NCBI GenBank assembly: GCA_013334825.1
Contig: JAAXWR010000001.1
Coordinates: 404,731 to 450,058 of the forward strand
Direction: 5' to 3'
DNA length: 45,328 nt
Origin: Candidatus Yonathbacteria bacterium
GTDB lineage: Bacteria > Patescibacteriota > Minisyncoccia > Phycocordibacterales > JACNGX01
Shown here: positions 8,496-16,235 of the stretch, piece after piece
Numbering within the stretch: position 1 is the stretch's first letter
Layout of the letters: each line of letters opens with the position of its first letter
Made by a program: the position numbers and the translations under genes
The notes under the pieces: model-generated
The model's database searches: none
Seen by the model: the letters and a program-made list of their open reading frames with translations, nothing else
What the model was told of the DNA's origin: nothing

Positions 8496-8963
8496 TTATG
8501 AATGAAGAGCGCACCACACATGATGTGCAATCATCCCCTCTCCTATGTCATCTTTTCTTTCTTCGGGCTTCACATACATATAATTGAAGTAACTTCCTTT
8601 CGGAGTTCCTCCAAAAGAAAAGACTCTTCCAGACTCATCTTCAGGAAAGATATGCACGCGGACACCCCTTTCACAGAGAATGGTGATGGCCACCCTGTTA
8701 TGTGTCTCATAAAGGGTGAAACGCATACTCTGAGCACCAAAGATTTTCATTCCCTCTTCTATGGCAAAAAGATATTCATCACCATGAAGAATAATCTTTT
8801 GAAAAAAACACGCCAAAAGGAGATTCTTTCTTTTCTCATCCTCCAAAATACATTCAGATGAAGTGTAGAAAGCAAAATCGTATTTCTCCATCATTTTCTT
8901 CATGAAGGTATTGGCTTCTACAAAGATCCCTTTTGCATTTTCAAACATTAATGTTTTTGTCAT
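8496..8963 (-). CDS. Hypothetical protein
   Basis: I do not recognise this 155-residue protein. It starts MTKTLMFENAKGIFVEANTF, has an alternating alpha/beta look and no signal or membrane segment. Two stretches suggest a folded core: AQSMRFTLYETHNRVAITIL and GRVFSFGGTPKGSYFNYMYV. A conserved-looking DDIGEGMIAHHVWCAL ends it. The minus-strand promoter is visible (TTGACA, read at 9053-9058, and TATTAT at 9031-9036). Its terminator is at 8441-8462. Like several genes here it is a single transcription unit placed between conserved genes. Confidence 0.7.
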   Translation of the reverse strand: MTKTLMFENAKGIFVEANTFMKKMMEKYDFAFYTSSECILEDEKRKNLLLACFFQKIILHGDEYLFAIEEGMKIFGAQSMRFTLYETHNRVAITILCERGVRVHIFPEDESGRVFSFGGTPKGSYFNYMYVKPEERKDDIGEGMIAHHVWCALHS

Positions 8964-9030
8964 TGTTATTTATTTAGAATGAATGTTCGGGGATTTACTT
9001 TACACCCCAAACGAAAATACTTCTCGTAGT

Positions 9031-9058
9031 ATAATACATAAAAATGAAATATTGTCAA
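9031..9058 (-). promoter_or_regulatory. Promoter of the 8496-8963 gene
   Basis: On the minus strand TTGACA (9053-9058) and TATTAT (9031-9036) with a 16-bp spacer. The -35 overlaps the edge of the hairpin at 9056-9089. Confidence 0.65.
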
Positions 9059-9089
9059 CACAGCGCGGGCGTGAGCCCGCGCTGTGTTG
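9056..9089. terminator. GC-rich palindromic hairpin
   Basis: CAACACAGCGCGGGC / GCCCGCGCTGTGTTG around GTGA. It touches the -35 of the minus-strand promoter, so it may be an operator or a terminator facing that promoter. Confidence 0.5.
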
Positions 9090-9099
9090 TATTCATATC

Positions 9100-9390
9100 G
9101 TTTCGAATGTTCCCTAGCACTGTGCACCACGTGGTGCACAGTGCAAACACACAAGTTCGTACTTCGTAACCCCTCATCCCCGTCCCGTTTCGTATGTTCC
9201 CTAGCACCACGTGGGGTGCGGGGCAAGCATACAAGTTCGTACTTCGTAACCCTTAATTTGTCTTTCGTATTCTTGATTCGTGCTTCGTGCTTCGTGCTTC
9301 CCTGCACCACGTAGGGTGCAGGGCACGCTTGATTCAAGCGTCCGTCCTATAACCTATTTCCTCTAACCTATCTCCTACATTCGTATCCCC
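9100..9390. repeat. Cluster of dispersed intergenic repeats including CACGTG palindromes
   Basis: No gene. Contents: a perfect 28-bp palindrome (9117-9144, arm GCACTGTGCACCAC); GCACCACGTGGGGTGC (9204-9219); CTGCACCACGTAGGGTGCAG (9302-9321); two copies of ACAAGTTCGTACTTCGTAAC (about 9150 and 9231); and the pyrimidine-rich repeat (9344-9384). Related palindromes occur at 15528-15547 and 31514-31535. Confidence 0.75.
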
Positions 9391-9395
9391 TGCGT

Positions 9396-10598
9396 CTATA
9401 CAACAAAATTTCGTACGGAATACAAGTCTTCCTCCTCTGCCGGTGGTACCACTCTGGGAGTTTCTTCTGTTATTTCTTCTGTTTCCGCACGGTCAATTTC
9501 TTCACGACTCCTGTCGTCAATCGGTGTTAAATCTTCTGCTTCCATACTATACGGAAGGTTTTCGGGAACGTTTGCTTGCATTTCCTCAACTGGCACTCTA
9601 TAGGGTGTTTCGACAGCATCATCCGGCAAAGAGACGATGCTCTCCTCCATCTTTGTTACTGCTTCGGCGTTTTGGGCAATGATTCCTTCTGTTCTGTCAT
9701 TTCGTTCGTCTTTTGGAAGTGCGGCAATGGGTACCATATCGGGATGAATACGTGACACCCCATTCCCTTTCAAGTGTAGCGCATCGAGAATAAAGCGAAT
9801 ATCGTCATTGGAAAAGAAATCAATGGTAATCTTGCCACCCACATCCTTGCGGTCAATACGCACACGCGTACCGAGGGCTTCAGTCAGCTTTTCTTCCATC
9901 TCTACCATCTCTGGGTCAAGTGTATGTTTACGCACGCGGTCATACGCAATGCGTCGCGCGATACCTTCTGCCTCACGCACCGACATCTTCTTGAATGTTA
10001 TTTCTTTAAAGAGCGTCAACTGCTCTTCAGGTCGGTCGCCCAACATAAGAAGCGGTCGCGTATGCCCTTCGGAAATCTTACCCGTTGATATAGCATCGAG
10101 CACTTCTTGCGGAAGCGAGAGCAAACGTACGGTATTAGAAACGTATTCACGACTCTTCCCTACTTTTTTGGCAATTTCTACATGCTTGAAACCAAATTCA
10201 TCCATCAACTTGCGAAACGCGACCGCACGATCAACAGGGTTCAAGTCCTCACGTTGCAAGTTTTCAATAATGGCAAGTTCCAATTTCATTCGGCTGTCGT
10301 CTTCCATCACGCGAATAACCGCCGGCACCTGAATGAGTCCCGCGAGCTTGGACGCGCGAAGACGTCGTTCGCCCGCGATAAGCTCGTACTCAACTCCCAT
10401 GCCACCATCGTCTTTTGCAAATTCCCTCCGCGTCACCACGAGTGGCTGGAGCACGCCATACATACGAATGGAGTCCGCAAGTTCGCGAAGCGCGCCCTCA
10501 TCAAATTCACGCCGTGGCTGATACGGATTTGGTTTAATCTTTTCAACTTCAATATGAAAAATGGCATTCTCAAAATATGGTTGTTGTGGTGTGGACAT
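9396..10598 (-). CDS. parB: ParB-family partition / DNA-binding protein
   Basis: Binds parS-type centromere sites and spreads on DNA as a CTP-dependent clamp in chromosome segregation. Start 10598 gives MSTPQQPYFENAIFHIEVEK; the frame stays open 25 codons further up, but that stretch looks non-coding. The N-terminal ParB domain has KIKPNPYQPRREFDEGALRE (about 20-38), LVVTRRE and the CTP-binding GERRLRASKLAG. The HTH follows (GFKHVEIAKKVGKSREYVSNTVRLLSLP). The tail of about 130 residues is acidic and low-complexity (DDRSREEIDRAETEEITEE), longer than usual at 400 residues in total. No parA lies next to it in this window, and no parS-like TGTTTCACGTGAAACA is seen. Confidence 0.9.
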   Translation of the reverse strand: MSTPQQPYFENAIFHIEVEKIKPNPYQPRREFDEGALRELADSIRMYGVLQPLVVTRREFAKDDGGMGVEYELIAGERRLRASKLAGLIQVPAVIRVMEDDSRMKLELAIIENLQREDLNPVDRAVAFRKLMDEFGFKHVEIAKKVGKSREYVSNTVRLLSLPQEVLDAISTGKISEGHTRPLLMLGDRPEEQLTLFKEITFKKMSVREAEGIARRIAYDRVRKHTLDPEMVEMEEKLTEALGTRVRIDRKDVGGKITIDFFSNDDIRFILDALHLKGNGVSRIHPDMVPIAALPKDERNDRTEGIIAQNAEAVTKMEESIVSLPDDAVETPYRVPVEEMQANVPENLPYSMEAEDLTPIDDRSREEIDRAETEEITEETPRVVPPAEEEDLYSVRNFVV

Positions 10599-10739
10599 GA
10601 TGTGACAAAAATAAGAAAGGGTAACGGAAGCATTATACCATATCAGGAGACAAGTATAAAAATCGTAGTCCATTTTTATGTATCGATATGCAAGGGCCTA
10701 TTCATATATCCCTATGATACGTAAACCTGTCACAACAGA

Positions 10740-10768
10740 TTGACAAATATACATATTTATGCATAATG
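10740..10768 (+). promoter_or_regulatory. Promoter for the 10815 gene
   Basis: TTGACA at 10740-10745 and CATAAT at 10762-10767, 16-bp spacer. Confidence 0.6.
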
Positions 10769-10814
10769 CAATCAGCGTTTTTCTCCATTCCACAATACAA
10801 ACCGAACAAACATC

Positions 10815-11570
10815 ATGAAAAAGAACAACGATTTGGTCATCGGGCGCGTCGCAATTGCCAGGGAACATTCATCCTGGACGGGTCACAATTTTATTATGGG
10901 TTCAATATCCTTGATGATAAGTATTGGAGTCTTTGGAAGCTTTACGGCTTATTCAAGCCCGGAAGGTCTCTCTGCACCTATCGACTCTTCATTCTTCTTG
11001 GTCATCCCTCTGTCCGTAATCGTCTGGTACATCCTGAAGTGCTCACATTTCTTGATTAACCTGTTGCGGTACAAGTCCCTTCTCCAAAAGAAAAAAGAGT
11101 TTGTGGAAGAGCATATCATGCTCGCAAACAAGATGGTGAGGGATATTGATACAATATATCTCGCTATCGAAAGTATTGACAGCAATTCCCCGGAGCTCTT
11201 CAACCTCATCAAAGGCATTGAGAGGAAGTTGTCATCTCTTGATATCCATGCACTGTTTGCTCTGGCAGATGAAAACTATACGGGTAGCGGCGAACAGATG
11301 CAAAGATGTTATCGCAGTGTACGGGAATCTTTTACAATCATCAACATGCCCGATATTCTTTTTGATATCGCGACAAATACAGAAGAGACATTGACTGTAA
11401 AAGATGAACTGAAAAGACGATGCCAGGATGCCGCCAACTCGTTTATACTCTTTTCCGCGGTGGCACACAGAAATCTGAGAAAGATGATTACGATGAAAAA
11501 GATTCTTCTCAACGCCATCAAAAACAAGCTTGGAAAACTCGTGACCTCCGAATACGTAGAAGCCGAGTAA
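10815..11570 (+). CDS. Two-helix membrane protein with long cytoplasmic domain, unknown function
   Basis: I do not recognise the family. The 251 residues begin MKKNNDLVIGRVAIAREHSS. Two hydrophobic segments follow (about 27-46, FIMGSISLMISIGVFGSFTA; about 60-83, FFLVIPLSVIVWYILKCSHFLINLL). The rest is a helical domain of about 165 residues, rich in Lys/Glu and Leu, which probably forms a helical bundle or coiled coil. Positive charges at both ends of the pair suggest N and C termini inside. The gene has its own promoter (10740-10768), and its terminator holds the stop codon in its loop, a compact single-gene unit. Confidence 0.7.
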   Translation: MKKNNDLVIGRVAIAREHSSWTGHNFIMGSISLMISIGVFGSFTAYSSPEGLSAPIDSSFFLVIPLSVIVWYILKCSHFLINLLRYKSLLQKKKEFVEEHIMLANKMVRDIDTIYLAIESIDSNSPELFNLIKGIERKLSSLDIHALFALADENYTGSGEQMQRCYRSVRESFTIINMPDILFDIATNTEETLTVKDELKRRCQDAANSFILFSAVAHRNLRKMITMKKILLNAIKNKLGKLVTSEYVEAE

Positions 11571-11586
11571 CACTCGGCTTTTTTGT
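11560..11586 (+). terminator. Terminator containing the stop codon
   Basis: AAGCCGAGT / ACTCGGCTT stem with the TAA stop in the loop, then TTTTTGTTTG. Confidence 0.85.
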
Positions 11587-11654
11587 TTGTCATGTTTTCA
11601 TGCATATATATCTTTCTTGATTCTTTGTGTTTTTTCCAGTATCATGCATGTCAT

Positions 11655-11741
11655 GCCGAGGTGGCGAAATTGGTAGACGCAGTAGACTCAAAATCTGCCG
11701 GTGGCAACACCATGAGGGTTCAAGTCCCTCCCTCGGCACCA
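11655..11741 (+). tRNA. tRNA-Leu (anticodon CAA), CCA encoded
   Basis: Acceptor GCCGAGG / CCTCGGC, discriminator A and an encoded CCA. The D-arm region has TTGGTAGACGC. The anticodon stem GTAGA / TCTGC encloses CTCAAAA (anticodon CAA). A class II long variable arm (CGGTGGCAACACCATG) and the T-arm GAGGG-TTCAAGT-CCCTC complete it. It reads the UUG codon. It is followed at once by an inverted copy of its own 3' end that forms a terminator, and then by tRNA-associated repeat modules. Of the five tRNAs here it is the only one with CCA in the DNA. Confidence 0.97.
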
Positions 11742-11785
11742 CAAAAAAGTCCCGATTCGTTCGGGACTTTTTTGTGGTGCCGAGG
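11731..11785 (+). terminator. Terminator stem built from an inverted copy of the tRNA-Leu(CAA) 3' end
   Basis: A 24-bp arm beginning in the tRNA acceptor strand (CCTCGGCACCAC then A6 GTCCCG, 11731-11754) is repeated inverted at 11762-11785 around a 7-nt loop. The inner part AAAAAAGTCCCG / CGGGACTTTTTT is a normal bidirectional terminator; the outer 12 bp pair with the tRNA itself. Confidence 0.85.
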
Positions 11786-12150
11786 AGCGAGCCAACTGCT
11801 TGGCTCGCGTGAGGGACTTGAAGGCCACAGCCATATCGGAGCACTTGTGCTTCGATGGCGAGGCGGGGTCGCGAACACTTTGCATAATACGAGCTTTAGC
11901 GAAGTATTATGCTTAGTGATTCGTGACCAAGTCCAGATTGTGAGGGACTTGAACCGAGCACCACTTTTGTAATGACAAAAGTTGTGCTCGGCGTCCAGCG
12001 ATACTTAGTGAGCGACCAGCTCTGCTGGAAGCGAGCTTAGTAATCGCGGGACAAGTCCCGACCGAGGAGCGAGCCAACTGCTTGCCTTCCGCTCGCCTCA
12101 CCGAGACACTTTCACAGAAAAGTGAAGGTGGGTGAAGGGCTTGAAATAAT
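11786..12150 (+). repeat. tRNA-associated hairpin modules downstream of tRNA-Leu(CAA)
   Basis: No gene. In order: hairpin GCGAGCCAA-CTGC-TTGGCTCGC (11787-11808); an inverted T-arm copy GAGGGACTTGAA (11811-11822); a hairpin with stem GCCAT / ATGGC and ATCGGAGC (11830-11859); a long AT-rich hairpin (about 11868-11928); a second inverted T-arm copy GAGGGACTTGAACC (11942-11955); a GAGCACCAC hairpin (11956-11989); a further hairpin; GGGACAAGTCCCG (about 12048-12062); and a degenerate GCGAGCC hairpin (about 12069-12095). The same modules recur after the other tRNAs of the window. Confidence 0.8.
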
Positions 12151-12305
12151 GAGAAATCAAAGTACTTTACCAACGTATACACTACTGTTCTATATCCACC
12201 TTATACATATACTTATCACAAAACAAATACGACCTTGAATCATATTGCCTTATCTGCTATATTCCTTTCAACTTGTCCTTTCTATAAAACATAACAATAT
12301 ATGCT

Positions 12306-12788
12306 ATGCAAAAAATAAAAGAAAATAGGGAGCCGTTTCAAGTCATGCCTCCTGTCTACGACATGCCAGCACTTGTCCATCTCTGGAGACGATCGTGCAG
12401 ACTTGGTGAAGTATGCAAGATTGCTCAAGATATTATTCGGAGACAAGAACGTCTATCTGAAAACAATTTTGAGGTAAACCCGAAAAATCTTGTTGAGAGA
12501 TTTTGTGCTCTTGCAAAAAGAAACACGGACGAAAAAAGACCTATCAAACTCTTTCGTTATTCTCCTGATGGAGAATCCATGAAGTCTTTTGAAGTTACAG
12601 GTGTAGAAGTATCTATTCCTCCAGGTCATATATTCTCCATAGAGACATTTGTCCCTGAAGAGTGGGCGCGAGACACGCTGAACGCATTATTTGAAAAAGG
12701 TGTGTTTGCGCTCAACCTGAATCTACCCGAACATGAGCGAGGGTATGCAATTGCCCTCACACCTCCACACAAAAAACCCGACGCCTGA
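12306..12788 (+). CDS. Hypothetical protein
   Basis: I do not recognise this 160-residue protein. It starts MQKIKENREPFQVMPPVYDM. The first half is helical and basic (WRRSCRLGEVCKIAQDIIRR). The second half is beta-rich (KSFEVTGVEVSIPPGHIFSI, then GVFALNLNLPEHERGYAIAL), which might be an alpha+beta ligand-binding fold. No signal peptide or membrane segment is seen. It is a lone plus-strand gene between the tRNA-Leu repeat modules and a convergent ABC exporter gene. It shares the bidirectional terminator at 12777-12806 with that gene. Confidence 0.7.
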   Translation: MQKIKENREPFQVMPPVYDMPALVHLWRRSCRLGEVCKIAQDIIRRQERLSENNFEVNPKNLVERFCALAKRNTDEKRPIKLFRYSPDGESMKSFEVTGVEVSIPPGHIFSIETFVPEEWARDTLNALFEKGVFALNLNLPEHERGYAIALTPPHKKPDA

Positions 12789-12806
12789 GCGTCGGGATTA
12801 TTTTTA
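12777..12806. terminator. Bidirectional terminator between convergent genes
   Basis: CCCGACGC / GCGTCGGG stem, T-rich on the plus side (ATTATTTTT) and with a T6 tract on the minus side. Confidence 0.85.
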
Positions 12807-14660
12807 ATTGAGATTATTCATCACCTTCTCAATATCAACATTGGGCGAAGAAACAACATTACGCACACCCATCTGCAATTCATGAAGGTGCTTATACAAT
12901 CCCCCGTCTTTCTTGAGCAGTTCCTCATGTGTCCCCTGTTCGTGAATCGCACCGTCCTTGAGGACCAAAATCTTATCTGCTTTACGTACTGTACTCAAGC
13001 GATGCGCGATGATGAGCGTCGTACGACCCTCCATGAGACGATCGAGTGCATGTTGGATGTTCCGTTCCGACTCGGCATCAAGCGCGGATGTCGGTTCATC
13101 AAGAATGAGGATTCTTGGGTCGCGCAACACCGCGCGTGCGATAGCAATACGCTGTTTCTGTCCCGCAGACAACTTCATGCCGCGCTCACCCACGACTTGC
13201 TTGTACCCTTTCGGAAACTTCATGATAAAGTCATGAGCGTCAGCTGACTTCGCCGCCTGTTGCACTTGCGCCTTGGTTGCTCGTGGCGAGCCGTATTTGA
13301 TGTTCTCATACACAGTGCCGTTGAAAAGAACAAGTTCCTGTGGTACGACGGCGATACTCCGCCGAAGTGTACGCAAGTACCACTTCTTCACATCAACCCC
13401 GTCCACACAGACCCGCCCTTTCTTTGGGAAAAAGTATGCCGAAACAAGATCCATGAGTGTACTTTTCCCCGCACCTGAACCACCTACAAACGCAACGGTT
13501 TCTCCCGCTGAAACAGAAAAGCTGACATTCTTAATAATATCGCGCTTTTTCCCTCCTTTGTCATATGCAAATGTAACACCCGCAAACGAGACATCTCCAC
13601 GTACATCCTGCGGATTGTATCCATCCTCCGGCTCATACTGTTCCGACGGTAATACAAGTGTCTCCTCCGAATGTGCAAGTGCAATAAGTCCGTTCTGCAC
13701 CCTGCTCCACATATTACCCATGCGGACAAATGGTCCGAAAGCCATTGCCGTATAGCCGTTGAACATAACCAGTTCACCAAGCGTCATAGACCCGCTTCTC
13801 ACAAATGCAACGGAGAGAATAAAGATTGAACCCTGAACCGTAAGTAACAAAAAAGACCGAAAGGCTCCAACTGCTTCCCATCGCGCATGATTTTCGACAA
13901 GAATCTTCGAGGGACCTTTTTCAAATCCATTTTTAATCTTTTGCGTCTCCTCTCGTTCGCTACTCGCCTGCTTCACATTTCCGATATTTGTCATTGCATC
14001 GGATACGAATCCGAACACCTTGCGATACCCTTTATGCATCGTGGAAGAATGCTCCGCCATCACAGGAATCCTGAAATACAATATGACAAGGTATGATAAA
14101 ATACCTGCAACCACAATTGATGCAAAAAGTGGTTGTATAACAAACATCACCCACAAACCGATAACCACCGACAACAACTCTGGAAAAAGCCCGATGACGA
14201 GATTCTGTAATACGGTGAATATCGAATCGGCCGCCTTATTCAAACGCTCGCGCACTTCTCCCGACTTCTCTTGTTTATGAAACGACAGAGGAAGTGAAAA
14301 CAAATGTTCCATGCCACTCACAAGATACCCTGAGTACATTTTCTCACTCAAGATAATGCTCTTGATACCAGATGCCCATTCGGACACTATTGTCACAAAG
14401 CGCAACAATGCCCACACCGCAACAGCGACAACCCAAACGGGAGCCGTATACCCAAACAGAGAAATATCTGTCGGATTGATAAGCCCATCAAAAAAACGTC
14501 CGAGGATATACGGAGTCACGCCATTTGCAAACGCTTGAAATAGTGCGGTGACTGAAAGAAATACGACGAACGGACGATACGGTCTCATTTGTCGAAACGT
14601 AACCGCCAAACCTTTTCTGATGTCCGCCATCTTTTTTTTATTTTTTCCCACTTTTTTCAT
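12804..14660 (-). CDS. ABC exporter, fused permease and ATPase
   Basis: Half-transporter that works as a homodimer or heterodimer in the cytoplasmic membrane; the substrate cannot be read from sequence. The membrane domain (about 30-330) holds roughly six hydrophobic segments (FVVFLSVTALFQAFANGVTPYI, VVIGLWVMFVIQPLFASIVVAG and others). The ATPase has Walker A GGSGAGKST (about 401-409), Q-loop VVPQELVLFN, signature LSAGQKQR, Walker B RILILDEPTSALD and H-loop IIAHRLST. Length 618 is slightly above the usual 570-600 for MsbA/LmrA-type exporters because of N- and C-terminal tails. The start is MKKVGKNKKK, with MADIRK 10 codons later as an alternative. No partner gene is adjacent. Confidence 0.93.
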   Translation of the reverse strand: MKKVGKNKKKMADIRKGLAVTFRQMRPYRPFVVFLSVTALFQAFANGVTPYILGRFFDGLINPTDISLFGYTAPVWVVAVAVWALLRFVTIVSEWASGIKSIILSEKMYSGYLVSGMEHLFSLPLSFHKQEKSGEVRERLNKAADSIFTVLQNLVIGLFPELLSVVIGLWVMFVIQPLFASIVVAGILSYLVILYFRIPVMAEHSSTMHKGYRKVFGFVSDAMTNIGNVKQASSEREETQKIKNGFEKGPSKILVENHARWEAVGAFRSFLLLTVQGSIFILSVAFVRSGSMTLGELVMFNGYTAMAFGPFVRMGNMWSRVQNGLIALAHSEETLVLPSEQYEPEDGYNPQDVRGDVSFAGVTFAYDKGGKKRDIIKNVSFSVSAGETVAFVGGSGAGKSTLMDLVSAYFFPKKGRVCVDGVDVKKWYLRTLRRSIAVVPQELVLFNGTVYENIKYGSPRATKAQVQQAAKSADAHDFIMKFPKGYKQVVGERGMKLSAGQKQRIAIARAVLRDPRILILDEPTSALDAESERNIQHALDRLMEGRTTLIIAHRLSTVRKADKILVLKDGAIHEQGTHEELLKKDGGLYKHLHELQMGVRNVVSSPNVDIEKVMNNLN

Positions 14661-14904
14661 GATGTATGTTATTTGATTAGTTGTGAAAGAAAATCTGATG
14701 AGACAATACTACATGATATAACTATTGTCAAATATCCGTGCATGCTATTTCCTATCAAACATCTCTAGTATACCCCACCAAAAAAAATTCTAGAAATATT
14801 CTGAGGATATGTAACTCATATTATGCCCACACCCATTGACAAAACAGACATCATCATGTTACATTCGGGACAAATTTCGTACCTAAAAAATAAAAAATAT
14901 ATCC

Positions 14905-15450
14905 ATGCATAAATCAAATGGAACGTGCCGTATGGTGTTTGTCTTTCCCACGCTTGGTATTGCTATAAAAATACCTATTATACAAATACGACTTTTTTTC
15001 AAAAGACTCTACAAAATTTTAAAGTCAGATACCCCATCAAGACACATATATCAAGAAATAATACTAAAATGGTATAACAGGGCTAGTATCAAGAAACTTC
15101 TTTTTCAAGGTATATGCGAAAATCTGCATGAATACTTCTTTTATTTGTTTTTTAAAAAGAGATTTCCTATACAACCGACATACTTTTCATTTTTTGGCTT
15201 ATGCAATGTCGTAAAAGCAGGAAAGCCTATTTCTTTATCAGAGATTGAATTTACATCCTGGCGGAAAAAAATTTTCGATATTGTCGGAAGAGATATTGAA
15301 GAAGATAATCACAATTTTGAATGCCCTGAGAATTTTACACGGCATGGTAACGACTTGTTTTTTCTCGATTATGGCAGTGAAAAAACAAGGAACTTCCTCC
15401 TCTCTCATGGGAAAAAGTTTTTTGGATTTTTTAATGATGTCGGCGCGTGA
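14905..15450 (+). CDS. Hypothetical protein, possible distant kinase-like fold
   Basis: I do not recognise the family with certainty. Features of a divergent protein-kinase-like fold are present in order: a short strand-turn-strand with a lysine (CRMVFVFPTLGIAIKIPIIQ, residues 8-27), a helical middle, then NFTRHGNDLFFLDYGSEKTR (about 142-161), which looks like an HxxN...DFG/DYG catalytic and metal-binding segment of small-molecule kinases. The usual HxD is reduced to HGND, so activity is doubtful. The 181 residues are very AT-rich in codon use (many Lys, Phe, Ile), unlike neighbouring genes, which may mean recent transfer. A TTGACA (14836-14841) lies upstream and a strong terminator at the end. 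Confidence 0.6.
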   Translation: MHKSNGTCRMVFVFPTLGIAIKIPIIQIRLFFKRLYKILKSDTPSRHIYQEIILKWYNRASIKKLLFQGICENLHEYFFYLFFKKRFPIQPTYFSFFGLCNVVKAGKPISLSEIEFTSWRKKIFDIVGRDIEEDNHNFECPENFTRHGNDLFFLDYGSEKTRNFLLSHGKKFFGFFNDVGA

Positions 15451-15466
15451 GCGCCGATTTTTTTTA
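15440..15466 (+). terminator. Rho-independent terminator overlapping the stop codon
   Basis: TCGGCGC / GCGCCGA around GTGA, then eight T. The TGA stop of the 14905 gene lies in the loop. Confidence 0.88.
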
Positions 15467-15480
15467 TTTCACCTCAAAAA

Positions 15481-15510
15481 CAAAAGGCGCGTGAGCGCCT
15501 TTTGTTTTTG
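15481..15510. terminator. Terminator hairpin between convergent genes
   Basis: CAAAAGGCGC / GCGCCTTTTG around GTGA, T-rich on both strands; serves the minus-strand peroxiredoxin gene. Confidence 0.75.
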
Positions 15511-15527
15511 GTTTGTTTCTCACAACC

Positions 15528-15547
15528 ATGCACCACGTGGGGTGCAT
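15528..15547. repeat. CACGTG-centred palindrome
   Basis: ATGCACCACGTGGGGTGCAT, a member of the same family as 9117-9144, 9204-9219, 9302-9321 and 31514-31535. Confidence 0.75.
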
Positions 15548-15571
15548 AGCAGACTAACAACTAACAACTCA

Positions 15572-16189
15572 TTATATCTTTCCCACCAAATCAAGCCCTG
15601 GGGTCAGGGTATCATCTCCCGGCTCCCAACTCGCGGGACACACTTGTCCATTGTGTTCAGCAACAAATTTCGCGGCACGAAGTTTGCGCAGGAGTTCCTT
15701 GGCACTTCGTCCGATAGAATTGTCATTGATTTCGGCAGATACAATCACCCCTTCTGGATTGATAATGAACGATCCACGAAGTGCAAGTCCTTCGTGAGAC
15801 AAATAGACACCGAGATACTTCGCGAGCTTCCCCGCAGGGTCAGCAACCATGGGGAAGGCAATCTTTTTAATCGTATCGGACGTGTCATGCCACGCTTTGT
15901 GCGCGTACACCGTATCAGTACTTACCGACAATACTTCCGCACCTTCTTTTTGAAACTCAGGATACAAATCAGCAAGTTCAGAAAGTTCGGTCGGACACAC
16001 AAAGGTAAAGTCCGCCGGATAAAAGACAATCGCAAGCCATTTTCCCGTAAGCGCTCCTAAATCGACGCGGATAATTTCACCCTTCTGATATGCTTCAAGT
16101 GTAAAAGGTGCCAATATATCACCGACAATCGGCCTGTCATCATCAAAATCATCGAACAATATATCGTCAAAAAATTCTTCGTTTTCCAT
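15572..16189 (-). CDS. 2-Cys peroxiredoxin (AhpC/Prx1 type)
   Basis: Reduces hydrogen peroxide and organic peroxides in the cytoplasm. The peroxidatic cysteine is Cys65 in FYPADFTFVCPTELSE, with the conserved upstream Pro and Thr. The resolving cysteine is in NGQVCPASWEPG (about Cys184). The helical SRSAKELLR-type segment of typical 2-Cys enzymes appears as IGRSAKELLRKLRAAKFV. Length 205 is about 15-20 more than AhpC because of an acidic N-terminal extension (MENEEFFDDILFDDFDDDRP). The promoter lies in the divergent region shared with miaA (16190-16235). No AhpF partner is adjacent; the window also encodes a superoxide dismutase. Confidence 0.95.
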   Translation of the reverse strand: MENEEFFDDILFDDFDDDRPIVGDILAPFTLEAYQKGEIIRVDLGALTGKWLAIVFYPADFTFVCPTELSELADLYPEFQKEGAEVLSVSTDTVYAHKAWHDTSDTIKKIAFPMVADPAGKLAKYLGVYLSHEGLALRGSFIINPEGVIVSAEINDNSIGRSAKELLRKLRAAKFVAEHNGQVCPASWEPGDDTLTPGLDLVGKI

Positions 16190-16235
16190 ATGTGGTATAT
16201 ACTATATGAATAATACTGCTAGTATAGCACACGAT
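16190..16235. promoter_or_regulatory. Divergent promoter region of the peroxiredoxin and miaA genes
   Basis: The 46-bp gap holds two -10-like hexamers on each strand. On the minus strand TATAGT (16201-16206) lies 11 nt before the peroxiredoxin ATG and TATACT (16221-16226) further up. On the plus strand TATACT lies at 16198-16203. Both transcripts would have very short leaders. Confidence 0.45.

Noticed and set aside
9396-10673. Longer ParB start at 10673
   Set aside because: The extra 25 residues (MDYDFYTCLLIWYNAS...) are unlike ParB N-termini; the ATG at 10598 begins directly before the conserved domain.
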